From Paramagnetospirillum magneticum AMB-1 (GTDB lineage: Bacteria; Pseudomonadota; Alphaproteobacteria; Rhodospirillales; Magnetospirillaceae), in contig NC_007626.1 in the NCBI RefSeq assembly GCF_000009985.1, positions 2,783,943 through 2,847,942 of the forward strand: a stretch of DNA of 64,000 bases, read 5' to 3'. Within the stretch, counting starts at the first letter, position 1. The number at the start of each line of letters is the position of its first letter. The position numbers and the translations under genes were made by a program. Below the pieces are notes generated by a model that was not told the origin of the DNA, made no database searches, and saw only the letters and a program-made list of their open reading frames with translations. This document shows positions 43,184 through 52,472 of the stretch, piece by piece.

Positions 43184-45100
43184 ATGACGACTGCTTTCCC
43201 AGGCCTCAACCCCGGTGATCCCGGCTACTGGGAAGTCATTTTCGACGTCATTCCGTTTCCGGTCTACGTCGCCGATTCCGCGACCTACGACATCATCTGC
43301 ACCAATCGCGCCATGCGCCAGAAGGTCGGTGTGGTGCAGGGCCGCAAGTGCTACGAATCCGTCTACAATCAAACGTCGCCCTGCCGGTTCTGCAAGATGC
43401 CGGTCATGATGGCCGAGGAGGGCGAGACCTCCCTCGAATTCGAACATTTCAACGACCGCGACGACCACTGGTATCAGTTGCGGGAGACCATGCTCACCTG
43501 GTTCGATGGACGGCGGGCCAAGTACTCCATCGCCGTCGACATCAGCGCCCTGAAGGGCTTCCAGAACGCTCTGGCCGAGGCTCACGCCGAACTGGCGCTG
43601 AAGAACCGCGACCTGGAGAAGGCCGTCACCCAGGCCCGCGACGCCGAACGGGCCAAGTCGGAATTCCTGGCGGTGATGAGCCACGAAATCCGCACCCCCA
43701 TGAACAGCATTCTGGGCATGGTTCATCTTCTGATGGACCGTCCCCTGGCGGCGGAAGACCGCGAGAAGCTGTCGGTGGTGCATGATTCCGGAGCCGCCCT
43801 CCTTGGCATCATCAACGATATTCTCGACTTCTCGCGCCTGGAAGCAGATGGCGTGCAGTTCGAAAATCTTCCGTTCCACCTGGGCAATACCGTGGAGGGC
43901 GTTGTCTCGTTGCTGCGCGGCCGCGCCTCGGAAAAAGATCTGACCCTGGTGCTCGACGGCCCGGCCCAGTTGCCCGGCTGGGTCAGCGGCGACGGGGCTC
44001 GCCTGCGCCAAGTCCTGATCAACCTGATCGGCAATGCCATCAAGTTCACCGACCAGGGTGGAATTGTCCTGCGCCTGCGCCGAAGTGACGATGGCAATGG
44101 GTACGAGTTCGCCGTGATCGACACCGGCATCGGACTGGACGCCGCCCAGGCCCAAAGCCTGTTCCAGCCTTTCCATCAGGCCGACGCCTCCATCAGTCGC
44201 CGCTTCGGCGGTTCGGGACTGGGGCTGGCCATCTGCAAGAAGCTGATCAACGCCCAGGGCGGCAAAATCGGCGTGGACAGCACCAAGGGCCTGGGAAGCC
44301 GCTTCTGGTTCCGCCTGGACTTTCCCGCCGCCGCCGCGCCGGCGGCCGAAGCCCCGCGGGCCGAGATCGCGGCCCTGCCCGCTCTGTCGATTTTGCTGGC
44401 CGAGGACAACATCTTCAACCAGAAGGTCGCAGCCGGATTGCTGAACCGTGAAGGCCATCGCGTCACGGTGGCCTGCAATGGCCTGGAAGCGCTGGACAAG
44501 CTTCAGGACGAAAATTTCGACCTGATCCTCATGGACATGCAGATGCCCGAGATGGACGGCCCCGAGGCCACAAGGCGCATCCGCGCCATGCCCGGCCCCG
44601 TAGCCAGCATTCCGATCATTGCGCTCACCGCCAACGCCATGGCCGTCGACGTCGCCCGCTGCAGGGCGGCGGGCATGGACGGCCACGTGGCCAAGCCCAT
44701 AGACCCCCTGTTGCTGCGCTCGGCCATCGCCGAAGTTCTGGTTCGCCAACTTCCATCCGGGGCGGATGGCGACAAGGGCGGATACTCCATCGCCCGCATG
44801 GCCGAACAATTGGGCACGGCCAATGCCGCCATCCTGGCCCGGACCTTCATCGAAAGCGGCGAGAACATCTGCGGCCGACTGGAAGGTGCGGGCGGAGATA
44901 TCAAGGTGATCGGGGCCGCCATTCACGAGTTGAAGGGGTTGGCTGCTTATTCAGGAACGCCCTGGCTGGAAAATGTGGCCGTCTCCATCGCCAAGACCAT
45001 GCAGGATGGCGATATGGACCAGATGGAACATTTGATCCAGCGATTGCGCCGCGACTGGAACGACACCAAGGCCGAACTCGGCATGCAGTTCAGTCTGTAA
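43184..45100 (+). CDS. PAS hybrid histidine kinase with receiver and Hpt domains
   Basis: A 638-residue soluble multidomain kinase. PAS (about 15-125) has Cys56, Cys67 and Cys70 in CYESVYNQTSPCRFC. HisKA has His167 in FLAVMSHEIRTPMNS, HATPase follows (about 280-385, GGSGLGLAICKKL), then a receiver (about 398-515, Asp451 in LILMDMQMPEMDG) and a C-terminal Hpt domain with His581 in AIHELKGLAAYSG. All four phosphorelay steps up to Hpt are in one chain, so its final target is likely an adjacent single-domain CheY. The N-terminal 145 residues match the kinase at 41007. Confidence 0.92.
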   Translation: MTTAFPGLNPGDPGYWEVIFDVIPFPVYVADSATYDIICTNRAMRQKVGVVQGRKCYESVYNQTSPCRFCKMPVMMAEEGETSLEFEHFNDRDDHWYQLRETMLTWFDGRRAKYSIAVDISALKGFQNALAEAHAELALKNRDLEKAVTQARDAERAKSEFLAVMSHEIRTPMNSILGMVHLLMDRPLAAEDREKLSVVHDSGAALLGIINDILDFSRLEADGVQFENLPFHLGNTVEGVVSLLRGRASEKDLTLVLDGPAQLPGWVSGDGARLRQVLINLIGNAIKFTDQGGIVLRLRRSDDGNGYEFAVIDTGIGLDAAQAQSLFQPFHQADASISRRFGGSGLGLAICKKLINAQGGKIGVDSTKGLGSRFWFRLDFPAAAAPAAEAPRAEIAALPALSILLAEDNIFNQKVAAGLLNREGHRVTVACNGLEALDKLQDENFDLILMDMQMPEMDGPEATRRIRAMPGPVASIPIIALTANAMAVDVARCRAAGMDGHVAKPIDPLLLRSAIAEVLVRQLPSGADGDKGGYSIARMAEQLGTANAAILARTFIESGENICGRLEGAGGDIKVIGAAIHELKGLAAYSGTPWLENVAVSIAKTMQDGDMDQMEHLIQRLRRDWNDTKAELGMQFSL

Positions 45101-45169
45101 CCATCTACTCTCGTCCCCTTGCGCACCCTACATAAGCGCTGTGTGCTCCATTATCTGAGACGGTTCGCT

Positions 45170-45580
45170 ATGAGTCATTGCCTGGTCATCGACGATTCCA
45201 AGCTGATCCGGACCATCCATACGCGCATGCTGGAACAGTTGGGCCTGCGGGTGAGCGAGGCGGAGCACGGCGCCGACGCCCTTGAAATCTGCGCCACCGG
45301 GATGCCCGATCTGGTCCTGGTCGACTGGAACATGCCGGTCATGGACGGCTTTGCCTTCCTCAAGGCCCTGCGGGCCATGCCGGGCGGCCAGGCCCCCAAG
45401 GTGGTGCTTTGCACCATCGAAGGCGATCTCGAGCACATCACCTGCGCCCTGGCCGAAGGGGCGGACGAATACATCATGAAGCCCTTCGACGCCGAGATCC
45501 TGGCCGCCAAGCTGGCCGCCACCGGAATTGCCATCCCGGAGCGCCCGCAGCGCGGCGATCCCCTGGCCGACGGACGATGA
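45170..45580 (+). CDS. Single-domain CheY-like response regulator 3
   Basis: A 136-residue stand-alone receiver. Acidic pocket IDDS, Asp52 in LVLVDWNMPVMDGFAFL, Lys in YIMKPFDAEIL. It resembles the chemotaxis-type CheY of alphaproteobacteria more than the two duplicated receivers upstream. It starts 69 bases after the hybrid kinase and ends overlapping the cobK start (ATGA), so cobK may be read from the signalling transcript. A plausible acceptor for the upstream Hpt domain. Confidence 0.88.
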   Translation: MSHCLVIDDSKLIRTIHTRMLEQLGLRVSEAEHGADALEICATGMPDLVLVDWNMPVMDGFAFLKALRAMPGGQAPKVVLCTIEGDLEHITCALAEGADEYIMKPFDAEILAAKLAATGIAIPERPQRGDPLADGR

Positions 45581-46317
45581 CGGGCACCATTCTGATTTTG
45601 GGCGGCACCGCCGAAGCGGTCGCCCTGGCCCGGACGCTGAGCAGTGATCCCGGCCGGCGGGTCATTTCCTCCTTGGCGGGAAGAACCGCCACGCCTCGCT
45701 TGCCCCCCGGCGAATCCCGTGTCGGCGGCTTTGGCGGAGAGACCGGCCTGACCGATTATCTCCGGCACGAGGCGATTACGGCGGTGGTAGACGCCACTCA
45801 CCCTTTCGCCAGCCGCATGGGCTGGAACGCGGCACGGGCCTGCGCAGCCCTGGGCCTGCCGCTTCTCCGCCTGGACCGCCCCGCATGGATGGCGGGGCCG
45901 ATGGACTATTGGACCCCGGTCACCGCCTGGCGTGAGGCCATCGACCTTCTGCGTTGTACCTCGAAGCGGGTCTTCCTGGCGGTAGGCCGTCAAGAACTGG
46001 CGGCTTTCGCCGGGTTGGACGATGTGTGGTTCCTGCTGCGCTTTGCCGAAAATGCCAAACCGGAACCACCGCCCGCCCGCTTCACCCTGATCGCTGATCG
46101 CGGCCCCTTCACCCTGGAGGGCGAGCGCGCCTTGCTGCGGATGCATACCATCGATACCATCGTCTGCCGCAACAGCGGCGGCGCTGCCGCCCGCGCCAAG
46201 CTGGAAGCCGCTTCCGCCCTGGGCCTGCCAGTCATCATGCTGGAACGACCCCTCCGCCCCGAAACGGCATGCGCCGGTTCGGCGGAAGACGCAGCGGCTT
46301 GGGTCAGGGGCATCTGA
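45577..46317 (+). CDS. cobK: Precorrin-6A reductase (CobK/CbiJ)
   Basis: A 246-residue NADPH-dependent enzyme reducing (cobalt-)precorrin-6A in cobalamin synthesis. The N-terminus TILILGGTAEAVALARTL is the nucleotide-binding strand of the family; VVDATHPFASRMGWNAARAC and the C-terminal CRNSGGAAARAKLEAA are conserved blocks. Its start overlaps the CheY3 stop, an odd transcriptional coupling with signalling genes. It is convergent with cbiD. Confidence 0.92.
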   Translation: MTGTILILGGTAEAVALARTLSSDPGRRVISSLAGRTATPRLPPGESRVGGFGGETGLTDYLRHEAITAVVDATHPFASRMGWNAARACAALGLPLLRLDRPAWMAGPMDYWTPVTAWREAIDLLRCTSKRVFLAVGRQELAAFAGLDDVWFLLRFAENAKPEPPPARFTLIADRGPFTLEGERALLRMHTIDTIVCRNSGGAAARAKLEAASALGLPVIMLERPLRPETACAGSAEDAAAWVRGI

Positions 46318-46319
46318 TC

Positions 46320-46337
46320 AAGGGGCCTAGCCCCCCA
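46320..46337. terminator. Small hairpin between convergent cobK and cbiD
   Basis: AGGGGC-CTA-GCCCCCC can form a short GC-rich stem directly after the cobK stop and before the cbiD stop. It may act as a weak bidirectional terminator; there is no T run. Confidence 0.4.
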
Positions 46338-46341
46338 CAAA

Positions 46342-47415
46342 TCAGTGAGCGTCGCCGATCACCCGGCCCTGGCGATCGACCACCAGCACGTCGAGGCTGA
46401 CCTCGGGATTATCGAGCACCTCCCGCGCCGCCGCCCGGGCCTGGCGGGCGATGGCCTGGCCCAGGGGGAATCCCTCCGCCAGTTCCAGCACCTCCAGGGC
46501 GGTGTTGGCCTGGGCCGAGGCGGCGACCAGGGCCGCATCCGCCCCCAGCGACCTCAGTTGGGCGGCCAGCCAGACCATGTCCACCTGCGAGCGGCTTGAA
46601 TGCAAATCCATCTGACCCGCCGCCAGCTTGCACATCTTGGCGAAGCCGCCGGCGATGGTGACGCGGGGAATGGGATGGCGACGCAGATATTTCAACATGC
46701 CGCCGGCGAAATCACCCATGTCGATGATCGCCTCCTCTCCCAGCCCGCGCACCTTGCGCACCGCCTTCTCCGAGGTGGAACCGACGCAGCCGGCCACATG
46801 GATCAATCCACAGGCCCGAGCCACGTCGATGCCGCGCTGGATGGAGTGAATCCAGGCGGAGCAGGAATAAGGAATGACCACGCCGGTGGTCCCTAAAATG
46901 GAAATGCCGCCCAGAATGCCGAGGCGGGGATTCCAGGTGCGAAGGGCGATGTCCTCACCGCCCGGCACGGAAATCTCGATCTCCAGGTCGCAGGCCATGC
47001 CGTGACGGGCGGCGATGGCGGCCACGGCCTCAGCCATCAGCCGACGGGGAACGGGATTGATCGCCGGCTCGCCGACGGCCAGCGGCAGACCCGGCCGGGT
47101 CACAATCCCAACGCCCCGCCCTGCCCTGAACACCAGGCCGGCCCCGGCAATCCCATGGCGCAGAGTGGCGATGATGGTGGCACCATGGGTTACGTCCGGA
47201 TCGTCACCGGCATCCTTGACGATTCCAGCCCGGGCCCAGCCCTCCCCCATCTCGGCCAAGGCCAGGGCAAAGGCCGGCGTGCGCCCCCCCGGCAGGTCGA
47301 TGCCGACCGGATCGGGAAAGCCATCACCCAGCAACGCACAGCACGCCGCCTTGGCCGCCGCTGTGGCGCAGGCCCCGGTAGTCCAGCCCTGTCGCAGTGC
47401 TTGTTCGTCAGCCAC
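46342..47415 (-). CDS. cbiD: Cobalt-precorrin-5B C1-methyltransferase (CbiD)
   Basis: A 357-residue cobalamin biosynthesis methyltransferase. LRQGWTTGACATAAAKAACC is the family N-terminus, and GTTGVVIPYSCSAWIHSI and MVWLAAQLRSLGADAALV-type blocks follow. It provides the C1 methylation and deacylation step preceding the reductase encoded by the convergent cobK. No cobalamin riboswitch was found in the flanks, and the rest of the pathway lies outside the window. Confidence 0.93.
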   Translation of the reverse strand: MADEQALRQGWTTGACATAAAKAACCALLGDGFPDPVGIDLPGGRTPAFALALAEMGEGWARAGIVKDAGDDPDVTHGATIIATLRHGIAGAGLVFRAGRGVGIVTRPGLPLAVGEPAINPVPRRLMAEAVAAIAARHGMACDLEIEISVPGGEDIALRTWNPRLGILGGISILGTTGVVIPYSCSAWIHSIQRGIDVARACGLIHVAGCVGSTSEKAVRKVRGLGEEAIIDMGDFAGGMLKYLRRHPIPRVTIAGGFAKMCKLAAGQMDLHSSRSQVDMVWLAAQLRSLGADAALVAASAQANTALEVLELAEGFPLGQAIARQARAAAREVLDNPEVSLDVLVVDRQGRVIGDAH

Positions 47416-47473
47416 GAGCGTCCGCCGCCAAATACGTCCGGCACGTCATAGCATGAAATTCATGAGGACAAGA

Positions 47474-47932
47474 TCAGGCGTTGCCGTCCAGCGTCGGTTT
47501 CCGCACCACGCCAAACCAATAATCCTGGATGCCGTGGATGGCGGTGAACAATTGCTCGATATCCACCGGCTTGGTAATGAAGCCCGACGCCCCCAGGTCA
47601 TAGGCCTGCAGCACGTCGCGCTCCACATCCGACGTGGTGACCACCACCACCGGAATCCGCGCGAGATGGTCACTGGACTGCATGGCGGCCAGCACCTCGC
47701 GTCCGGTCATCTTCGGCATGTTGAGGTCAAGCAGAACCAGATCGGGGGTTACCGCGCCGGCGTGCCGGGGCGCCTCCTTGCGCATGAAGGCCATGGCCTC
47801 GACGCCGTCATGGGCCACGTGGGTCCGACAGATAAATCGGCCGTCATCAATGGCCGAGCGGATCAGTTCCACATCACCAGGCTCATCATCAACGATCAGG
47901 ACCTCGAAGGGTGCCACCTGATTCTGCTGCAT
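47474..47932 (-). CDS. Rcp1-like single-domain response regulator
   Basis: A 152-residue receiver of the Rcp1 type associated with phytochrome-like kinases: FEVLIVDDEPGDVELIRSAI, Asp69 in LVLLDLNMPKMTGREVL and Lys in GFITKPVDIEQL. It has no output domain. I chose the ATG at 47932; upstream in-frame sequence to 48037 has no family match. It follows the large Cache/PAS kinase on the same strand and is its evident partner, since that kinase has the matching HisKA subtype. Confidence 0.9.
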   Translation of the reverse strand: MQQNQVAPFEVLIVDDEPGDVELIRSAIDDGRFICRTHVAHDGVEAMAFMRKEAPRHAGAVTPDLVLLDLNMPKMTGREVLAAMQSSDHLARIPVVVVTTSDVERDVLQAYDLGASGFITKPVDIEQLFTAIHGIQDYWFGVVRKPTLDGNA

Positions 47933-48092
47933 GTACCGCCCCCCGTTGAAAACGACCCACAGCAACACAAAAATCGCCGCCCTTTCGGAATGCGACGTTC
48001 GATCCCTCACCCTAGCCTGGGTGCATACGGATTGCAACCATGCCTTGAAGACGAATTATTGCACCTACGCGCCACCTGGGCGCCCAAGCGCG

Positions 48093-50684
48093 TTATCCGG
48101 CGTGCGACTCGTCCGGTCCCGACACGGGCAGTGCAACCTGGAACGTCGACCCCTCGCCCGGCTGGGATTCCACCCAGATACGGCCGCCGTGGTGCTCGGC
48201 AATCTTGCGGCAGGATGCCAGCCCGATACCGCTTCCCGGGTACTGATCCAGTCTCACCAGCCGCTGGAAGATCTGAAACAGCTTCTGCCGCCCGGCCTCG
48301 TCGATGCCGATACCGTTGTCCCGGACCGAGATGATCCATTCATCCGCCGTGGCTCTCCACGTAATCTCCACGAGCGGAAGCCGGCCTTGGGCCTGAAACT
48401 TCACCGCGTTGGAGATCAGGTTCTGGAACAGCCGTTCCAGTTCCACCTCATTGCCCCGCACCGTGGGCAATCCCTCGGCCACGGTAACGGCCGCGCCGGT
48501 TTCCTCGATCAGCGCGCCAAGATTGGCCTGGGCCAGCTTGACCACCTCAGCCAGATTCACGGCCGCCGGCGGAGTGCCGCTCCGCCCGAGACGGGAGTAT
48601 TGCAGCAGATCCGTGATCATGTGATCCATGCGCTGGGCACCGCCCACGGCAAAGCCGATGAAGTCCTGGCAGTCCTGATCGAGAGCGTCGCCCAAACGCC
48701 GCTGCAGCAGGGCGATGTAGGAACTGATCATACGCAGCGGCTGACGAAGGTCGTGGGACGCGACATAGGCGAAATTTTCCAGCTCGGCATTGGAACGCTT
48801 CAGCTCTTTTTCTATCGAAAGGCGAGCACTAATATCCTGGGCAACACCTAGAAAGCCCGAAAGCACGCCCTCTTCGTCATAGAGCGCGGTAACGGTCAAC
48901 AGAACGCGGAACCGACTGCCATCCTTGCGCACATAGGTCCACTCACCGCTGTCGGGCTTGCCGCTGTCCAGAACCTTGGCGATGAAGCACTCGAATCCGG
49001 GCTCGACTTCTCGGCCCAGTTCCTGGCTCAGACGGGCTACACGCTGGCTAACTTCTTCGGAATCATGGAAAGCCGCCGGGGTCATCCGTCCGACCACCTC
49101 TTCCGCGCCGTAGCCAAGCCAGCGTTCGGCAGTCGGATTGAACAGCAGAATGGTGCCGTCGACTGCGGTAGCGACGATGGAGGACCCCGCACCGTCCAGA
49201 ACCGCTCGCCGGAAGGCCAGGAGCGAGCGGACCTCACGCTCCGCGGCGCGTCTGGCGGTCACATCGTGAACGATGGAATAGAGCAATTGCCGGCCGGTGA
49301 CCTGGACCGGCCCCGACCATACCTCCACGTCGCGGACTTCCCCGGACGCCAGGCGGTGGCGGAAATCGAAATGATCCCGCTCTTCAAGCTCGGCCTTGTG
49401 CATTTCGGCGATGATGGCGGCCCTGTCCAGGATATTGATCTCGGAAATCCGCATGGACAGGAGTTGGTCATGGGACCAACCGTAATAAGCCTCGGCGGCG
49501 CGATTGGCGTCGATGATGCGGCCGTCCTCGGCGGGATCGATCAGCAGTTCCACCGCCTTGCAGCCGCGGAACAGCGCATGATAGAGCCCCTCGCGCTCCC
49601 GCAGCGCCACGTCGGCGGCGGCAACCTTGGCCTGCAGGGCATTGAAGGCGCCGATCATCCGCCCGACCTCGTCGCCGCGCGAAATCTCCACCGCCTCGAA
49701 CGGGGCATTGCCGTCGACCATGGCCTGAATTCGCCCGGTGGCCCGGTGCAGCGGCGACAGCGCCGAGCGAAGCACCAGCCACAGCAGCCCCAGGGAAGTC
49801 AGCCCCAGTCCGGCCAGGGCGGCGAACAGGCGGGTCTTGATATCGGCCACCGGCTCGAAGGCCTCGGCGGTGGGCAGCCGCGCCACCAGCACCCAGCCGG
49901 TGGAAGCGATACGCCGGGCCGACGTCAGTTCCTCCAGCCCGGCCGAGCTGACGGTCACCCCCGAGCCCTCGAAACCGTCCATGTAACGGTCAAGCATATG
50001 GTTCTGCCCACGGCGAGGGACGGGGGTGAATATGCGTTCCTTATTGGTGGAAACGACGATCAGGCCGGATTTCGGCGACACCATGTACAGGCCGCCGCTT
50101 TCACCGACCTTCTGCTCGACCAGCCGGCCGAGAAGATTGCTTTGGGTCAGGGTGGCGATCCCCACCAACGCTCCGACCACGGCCTCGCCCCGGCGGATGG
50201 GCACCGCCATGGCGACCGCCGGCTGGTTGAGCGCATGATCGAAATAGGGCTCGCTGACCAGCGAGCGACCGGAGGCCAGAACCGAACCGACCCCGATCTC
50301 GTCCGCCATGCCTTTGCCGAGCCGGCCCAGGTTGGGCGTTTCGGCCAGAACCCGGCCATCCGCGCCGAGAACCAGCAAGCCGCCGGCGAAAAATCCCTTG
50401 ATGCCGGTCCGGTCCTCGATGAAAGCCTTGAGCGCACCGCCGTCGCCGCGATCGACGCGGAGCACCAGCGGCGCCACCCGCTCCATGGCCTCGATCTGCA
50501 GCTTGATCTTCTGATCCAGTTCCTCGGCCAATCCGCTGACGAAGGTCACCTGCTGCCGGGCCAGCAGAGTTTCAACGTCCCGTTGCAGCGATCCGGCAAG
50601 CGCCAAAGCCACCACGGCGCCCGCCCCCAGGAAGGACAGAAGGAAAAGAGAGAGAATTCTGATACGCAGAGACCTGAAATCCAC
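48093..50684 (-). CDS. Membrane sensor histidine kinase (dCache-HAMP-PAS-PAS-HisKA)
   Basis: An 863-residue kinase. The first helix is at about 9-30, a periplasmic double Cache domain at about 35-280 (GGLYMVSPKSGLIVVSTNKE), a second helix near 290-310, HAMP, and two PAS domains (about 375-495 and 500-625, the second with WLGYGAEEVVGRMTPA). HisKA follows with the H-box FAYVASHDLRQPLRMISSY (about 640), then HATPase (GSGIGLASCRKIAEHHGG). The ASHDLRQPLR sequence is the phytochrome-type HisKA that works with Rcp1-like receivers, one of which is encoded directly downstream. Ligand unknown; Cache domains commonly bind amino or organic acids. Confidence 0.92.
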   Translation of the reverse strand: MDFRSLRIRILSLFLLSFLGAGAVVALALAGSLQRDVETLLARQQVTFVSGLAEELDQKIKLQIEAMERVAPLVLRVDRGDGGALKAFIEDRTGIKGFFAGGLLVLGADGRVLAETPNLGRLGKGMADEIGVGSVLASGRSLVSEPYFDHALNQPAVAMAVPIRRGEAVVGALVGIATLTQSNLLGRLVEQKVGESGGLYMVSPKSGLIVVSTNKERIFTPVPRRGQNHMLDRYMDGFEGSGVTVSSAGLEELTSARRIASTGWVLVARLPTAEAFEPVADIKTRLFAALAGLGLTSLGLLWLVLRSALSPLHRATGRIQAMVDGNAPFEAVEISRGDEVGRMIGAFNALQAKVAAADVALREREGLYHALFRGCKAVELLIDPAEDGRIIDANRAAEAYYGWSHDQLLSMRISEINILDRAAIIAEMHKAELEERDHFDFRHRLASGEVRDVEVWSGPVQVTGRQLLYSIVHDVTARRAAEREVRSLLAFRRAVLDGAGSSIVATAVDGTILLFNPTAERWLGYGAEEVVGRMTPAAFHDSEEVSQRVARLSQELGREVEPGFECFIAKVLDSGKPDSGEWTYVRKDGSRFRVLLTVTALYDEEGVLSGFLGVAQDISARLSIEKELKRSNAELENFAYVASHDLRQPLRMISSYIALLQRRLGDALDQDCQDFIGFAVGGAQRMDHMITDLLQYSRLGRSGTPPAAVNLAEVVKLAQANLGALIEETGAAVTVAEGLPTVRGNEVELERLFQNLISNAVKFQAQGRLPLVEITWRATADEWIISVRDNGIGIDEAGRQKLFQIFQRLVRLDQYPGSGIGLASCRKIAEHHGGRIWVESQPGEGSTFQVALPVSGPDESHAG

Positions 50685-50770
50685 GTCTTCTCTCTCCCCT
50701 GGTTCATCGAACAGGGTAAGGGGAAATGGTAATCACTCTCAAGTCCTGTTGCTGGCCAGTCCCGTCCTTT

Positions 50771-51541
50771 TCAGCTTTCCAACTGATGATAGACCGCCTT
50801 GGCCATCTCCATCAGGCGGTCGCGGTCCACGTCGCCGGCCAAGGCATAGCCCAGCGGGCCGTCCAGCCAGTAGAAGGCCTCGACCCGCCCTTGGGCGGCA
50901 AAGCGGAAGGCGGTCTCCGCCCCGTCGGTATTGCGGCGCAGATAAAGGGTGACCCGGCGGCCGGCGCCATTCTCATACATGAACTGGGCGGCCGGTCCCG
51001 ACGAGGCCGGCAGCAGGCGCCCCCCCACCAGGGAGAACCCGGCGGCCGTCAGATCGGGAACCTTCAGCTCAGACCCCAGGCGCTTGGACAGCCAGGCCAC
51101 CAGATGAGCCCGCTCGCCCGCCCCCACTTCCACCGGGTGGCGGATCTCGGCGGCGAAAACCACATGGGCCGACAGGGCCTCGGAGGCGACCTGGGCACCG
51201 GGCGCGGCGCCGTCCCCGCCCGCTCCGCCCCGCAGCCACCACCCTGCCGCCCCGCTGGCCAGCACCAGCACCACCATGGCGGCCACGCGCAGCAAAGGCA
51301 TCAGCCAGGACACGGGGCGCCCCGCCCTCACCGCCGCCACGCCGAGGCGGTCGGGAAGCGGCTCGTCCAGCACCGGATCGAACAGACGGTGCAGGCCATC
51401 GACCTGTTCACGCCATTGCCGCACCCGTTCGGCGTCGCGGGGATGGGCGTCCAGCCAGGCCTCGACCTCGGCCGCTCTTTGGGAGTCGAGGACGCCGTCC
51501 ACGTAGGACAGCAGATCGTCATCGGAGACGGGGGCGCTCAT
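50771..51541 (-). CDS. Membrane anti-sigma factor
   Basis: A 256-residue protein with a soluble N-terminal helical region (VSDDDLLSYVDGVLDSQRAA), typical of anti-sigma domains, one membrane helix at about 85-105 (LLRVAAMVVLVLASGAAGWW) and a periplasmic C-terminal domain. The HxxxCxxC zinc motif of ZAS anti-sigma factors is absent, so inhibition is not redox-zinc based. Its start overlaps the sigma factor gene by four bases. It should hold the ECF sigma factor at the membrane until an envelope signal arrives. Confidence 0.85.
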   Translation of the reverse strand: MSAPVSDDDLLSYVDGVLDSQRAAEVEAWLDAHPRDAERVRQWREQVDGLHRLFDPVLDEPLPDRLGVAAVRAGRPVSWLMPLLRVAAMVVLVLASGAAGWWLRGGAGGDGAAPGAQVASEALSAHVVFAAEIRHPVEVGAGERAHLVAWLSKRLGSELKVPDLTAAGFSLVGGRLLPASSGPAAQFMYENGAGRRVTLYLRRNTDGAETAFRFAAQGRVEAFYWLDGPLGYALAGDVDRDRLMEMAKAVYHQLES

Positions 51542-52044
51542 TTCACTCTCCGTAGGGCGGCTTCGCCGCCGTGCATCAGCAGGGCCAGACGGTCGCGGCC
51601 GCGCTTCAGGCGCGACATCACCGTTCCCACCGGCACCCCGGTGACCCCGGCCACCTCGGCATAGGTCAGTCCCTCCAAACCCACAAGCAGCACCGTCTCG
51701 CGCTGCTCCGGGGCCAGCAGGGCCAGGGCGGCAACCAGATCGCGCACGGCCAGCCGATCCATCTGACTGGGGGCCGCCGCTGCGGAGTCCATGGCGTCAT
51801 CCATGCCGCCATGCTCCGGGCGAACCTTGCGCCGCCGCAATTCGTCGATCCAGACATGGCGCAGGATGGTGAAGAGCCAGGCCCGCAGATTGCTGTCGCG
51901 GCGCCACAGGGCCAGCCGCGACAGCGCCCGCTCCAGGCAGTCCTGGACGAGGTCATCGGCCTGCGTCACATCCCCGGACAGGGCGCGGGCATAGCGCCGC
52001 AGCCCTGGGATCTCCGCCTCGATCTGGCTCTCCACCGTATTCAT
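51538..52044 (-). CDS. ECF RNA polymerase sigma factor
   Basis: A 168-residue ECF sigma factor. Region 2 (about 10-75) has ADDLVQDCLERALSRLALWR and LRAWLFTILRHVWIDELRRR; region 4 (about 105-160) has LAPEQRETVLLVGLEGLTYA and VPVGTVMSRLKRGRDRL. I chose the ATG at 52044; an in-frame extension to 52122 overlaps the upstream secreted-protein gene. Order on the minus strand is secreted repeat protein, sigma, anti-sigma, so the sigma factor probably drives its own operon. Confidence 0.93.
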   Translation of the reverse strand: MNTVESQIEAEIPGLRRYARALSGDVTQADDLVQDCLERALSRLALWRRDSNLRAWLFTILRHVWIDELRRRKVRPEHGGMDDAMDSAAAAPSQMDRLAVRDLVAALALLAPEQRETVLLVGLEGLTYAEVAGVTGVPVGTVMSRLKRGRDRLALLMHGGEAALRRVK

Positions 52045-52057
52045 GGGAGATAGATGG

Positions 52058-52432
52058 CTACGGCTTGGCCGCGTGCCAAATATCCTTGAAGCCTTCGCCG
52101 GTGGTGTCGCCCGGCTTGGCATCCTTCATCCAGGTGTAGAGCGGCTTGCCCTTGTAGGCCCATTGCATGGAGCCGTCGGCCCGCTTGATCACCGTGTAGT
52201 CGCCCTCGGCCATGGCTCCGGAAGCGGCCATCAGCGGCGGCCAGTTCTGGGCGCAGGCGTCGACGCAGGTCGAGGTGCCGGGGGCATCCTTGTCGAAGGT
52301 GTAAAGGGTCATGCCCTTTTCATTAGTCAGTACCGGACCCAACGCGGACTGGCCGGTCTTGACCGGGGCGGCATAGGCGGCGGCGCTGACGAGCAACGCG
52401 GCGGCGAGGACGGTGAGGCTCTTGATGTTCAT
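52058..52432 (-). CDS. Secreted protein with PF03640 (COG4315) repeats
   Basis: A 124-residue exported protein: signal peptide NIKSLTVLAAALLVSAAAYA, then two copies of the short secreted repeat, GPVLTNEKGMTLYTFDKDAP and AYKGKPLYTWMKDAKPGDTT. The pair CVDACAQNWPP between them contains two cysteines that may form a disulfide. The family has no established biochemical function. It often neighbours ECF sigma factors, as here, and may be part of the regulated response to envelope or oxidative stress. Confidence 0.88.
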   Translation of the reverse strand: MNIKSLTVLAAALLVSAAAYAAPVKTGQSALGPVLTNEKGMTLYTFDKDAPGTSTCVDACAQNWPPLMAASGAMAEGDYTVIKRADGSMQWAYKGKPLYTWMKDAKPGDTTGEGFKDIWHAAKP

Positions 52433-52472
52433 GGTTCCCTCCAGGATGGCTCCACATGGGCCACACTGGAGA

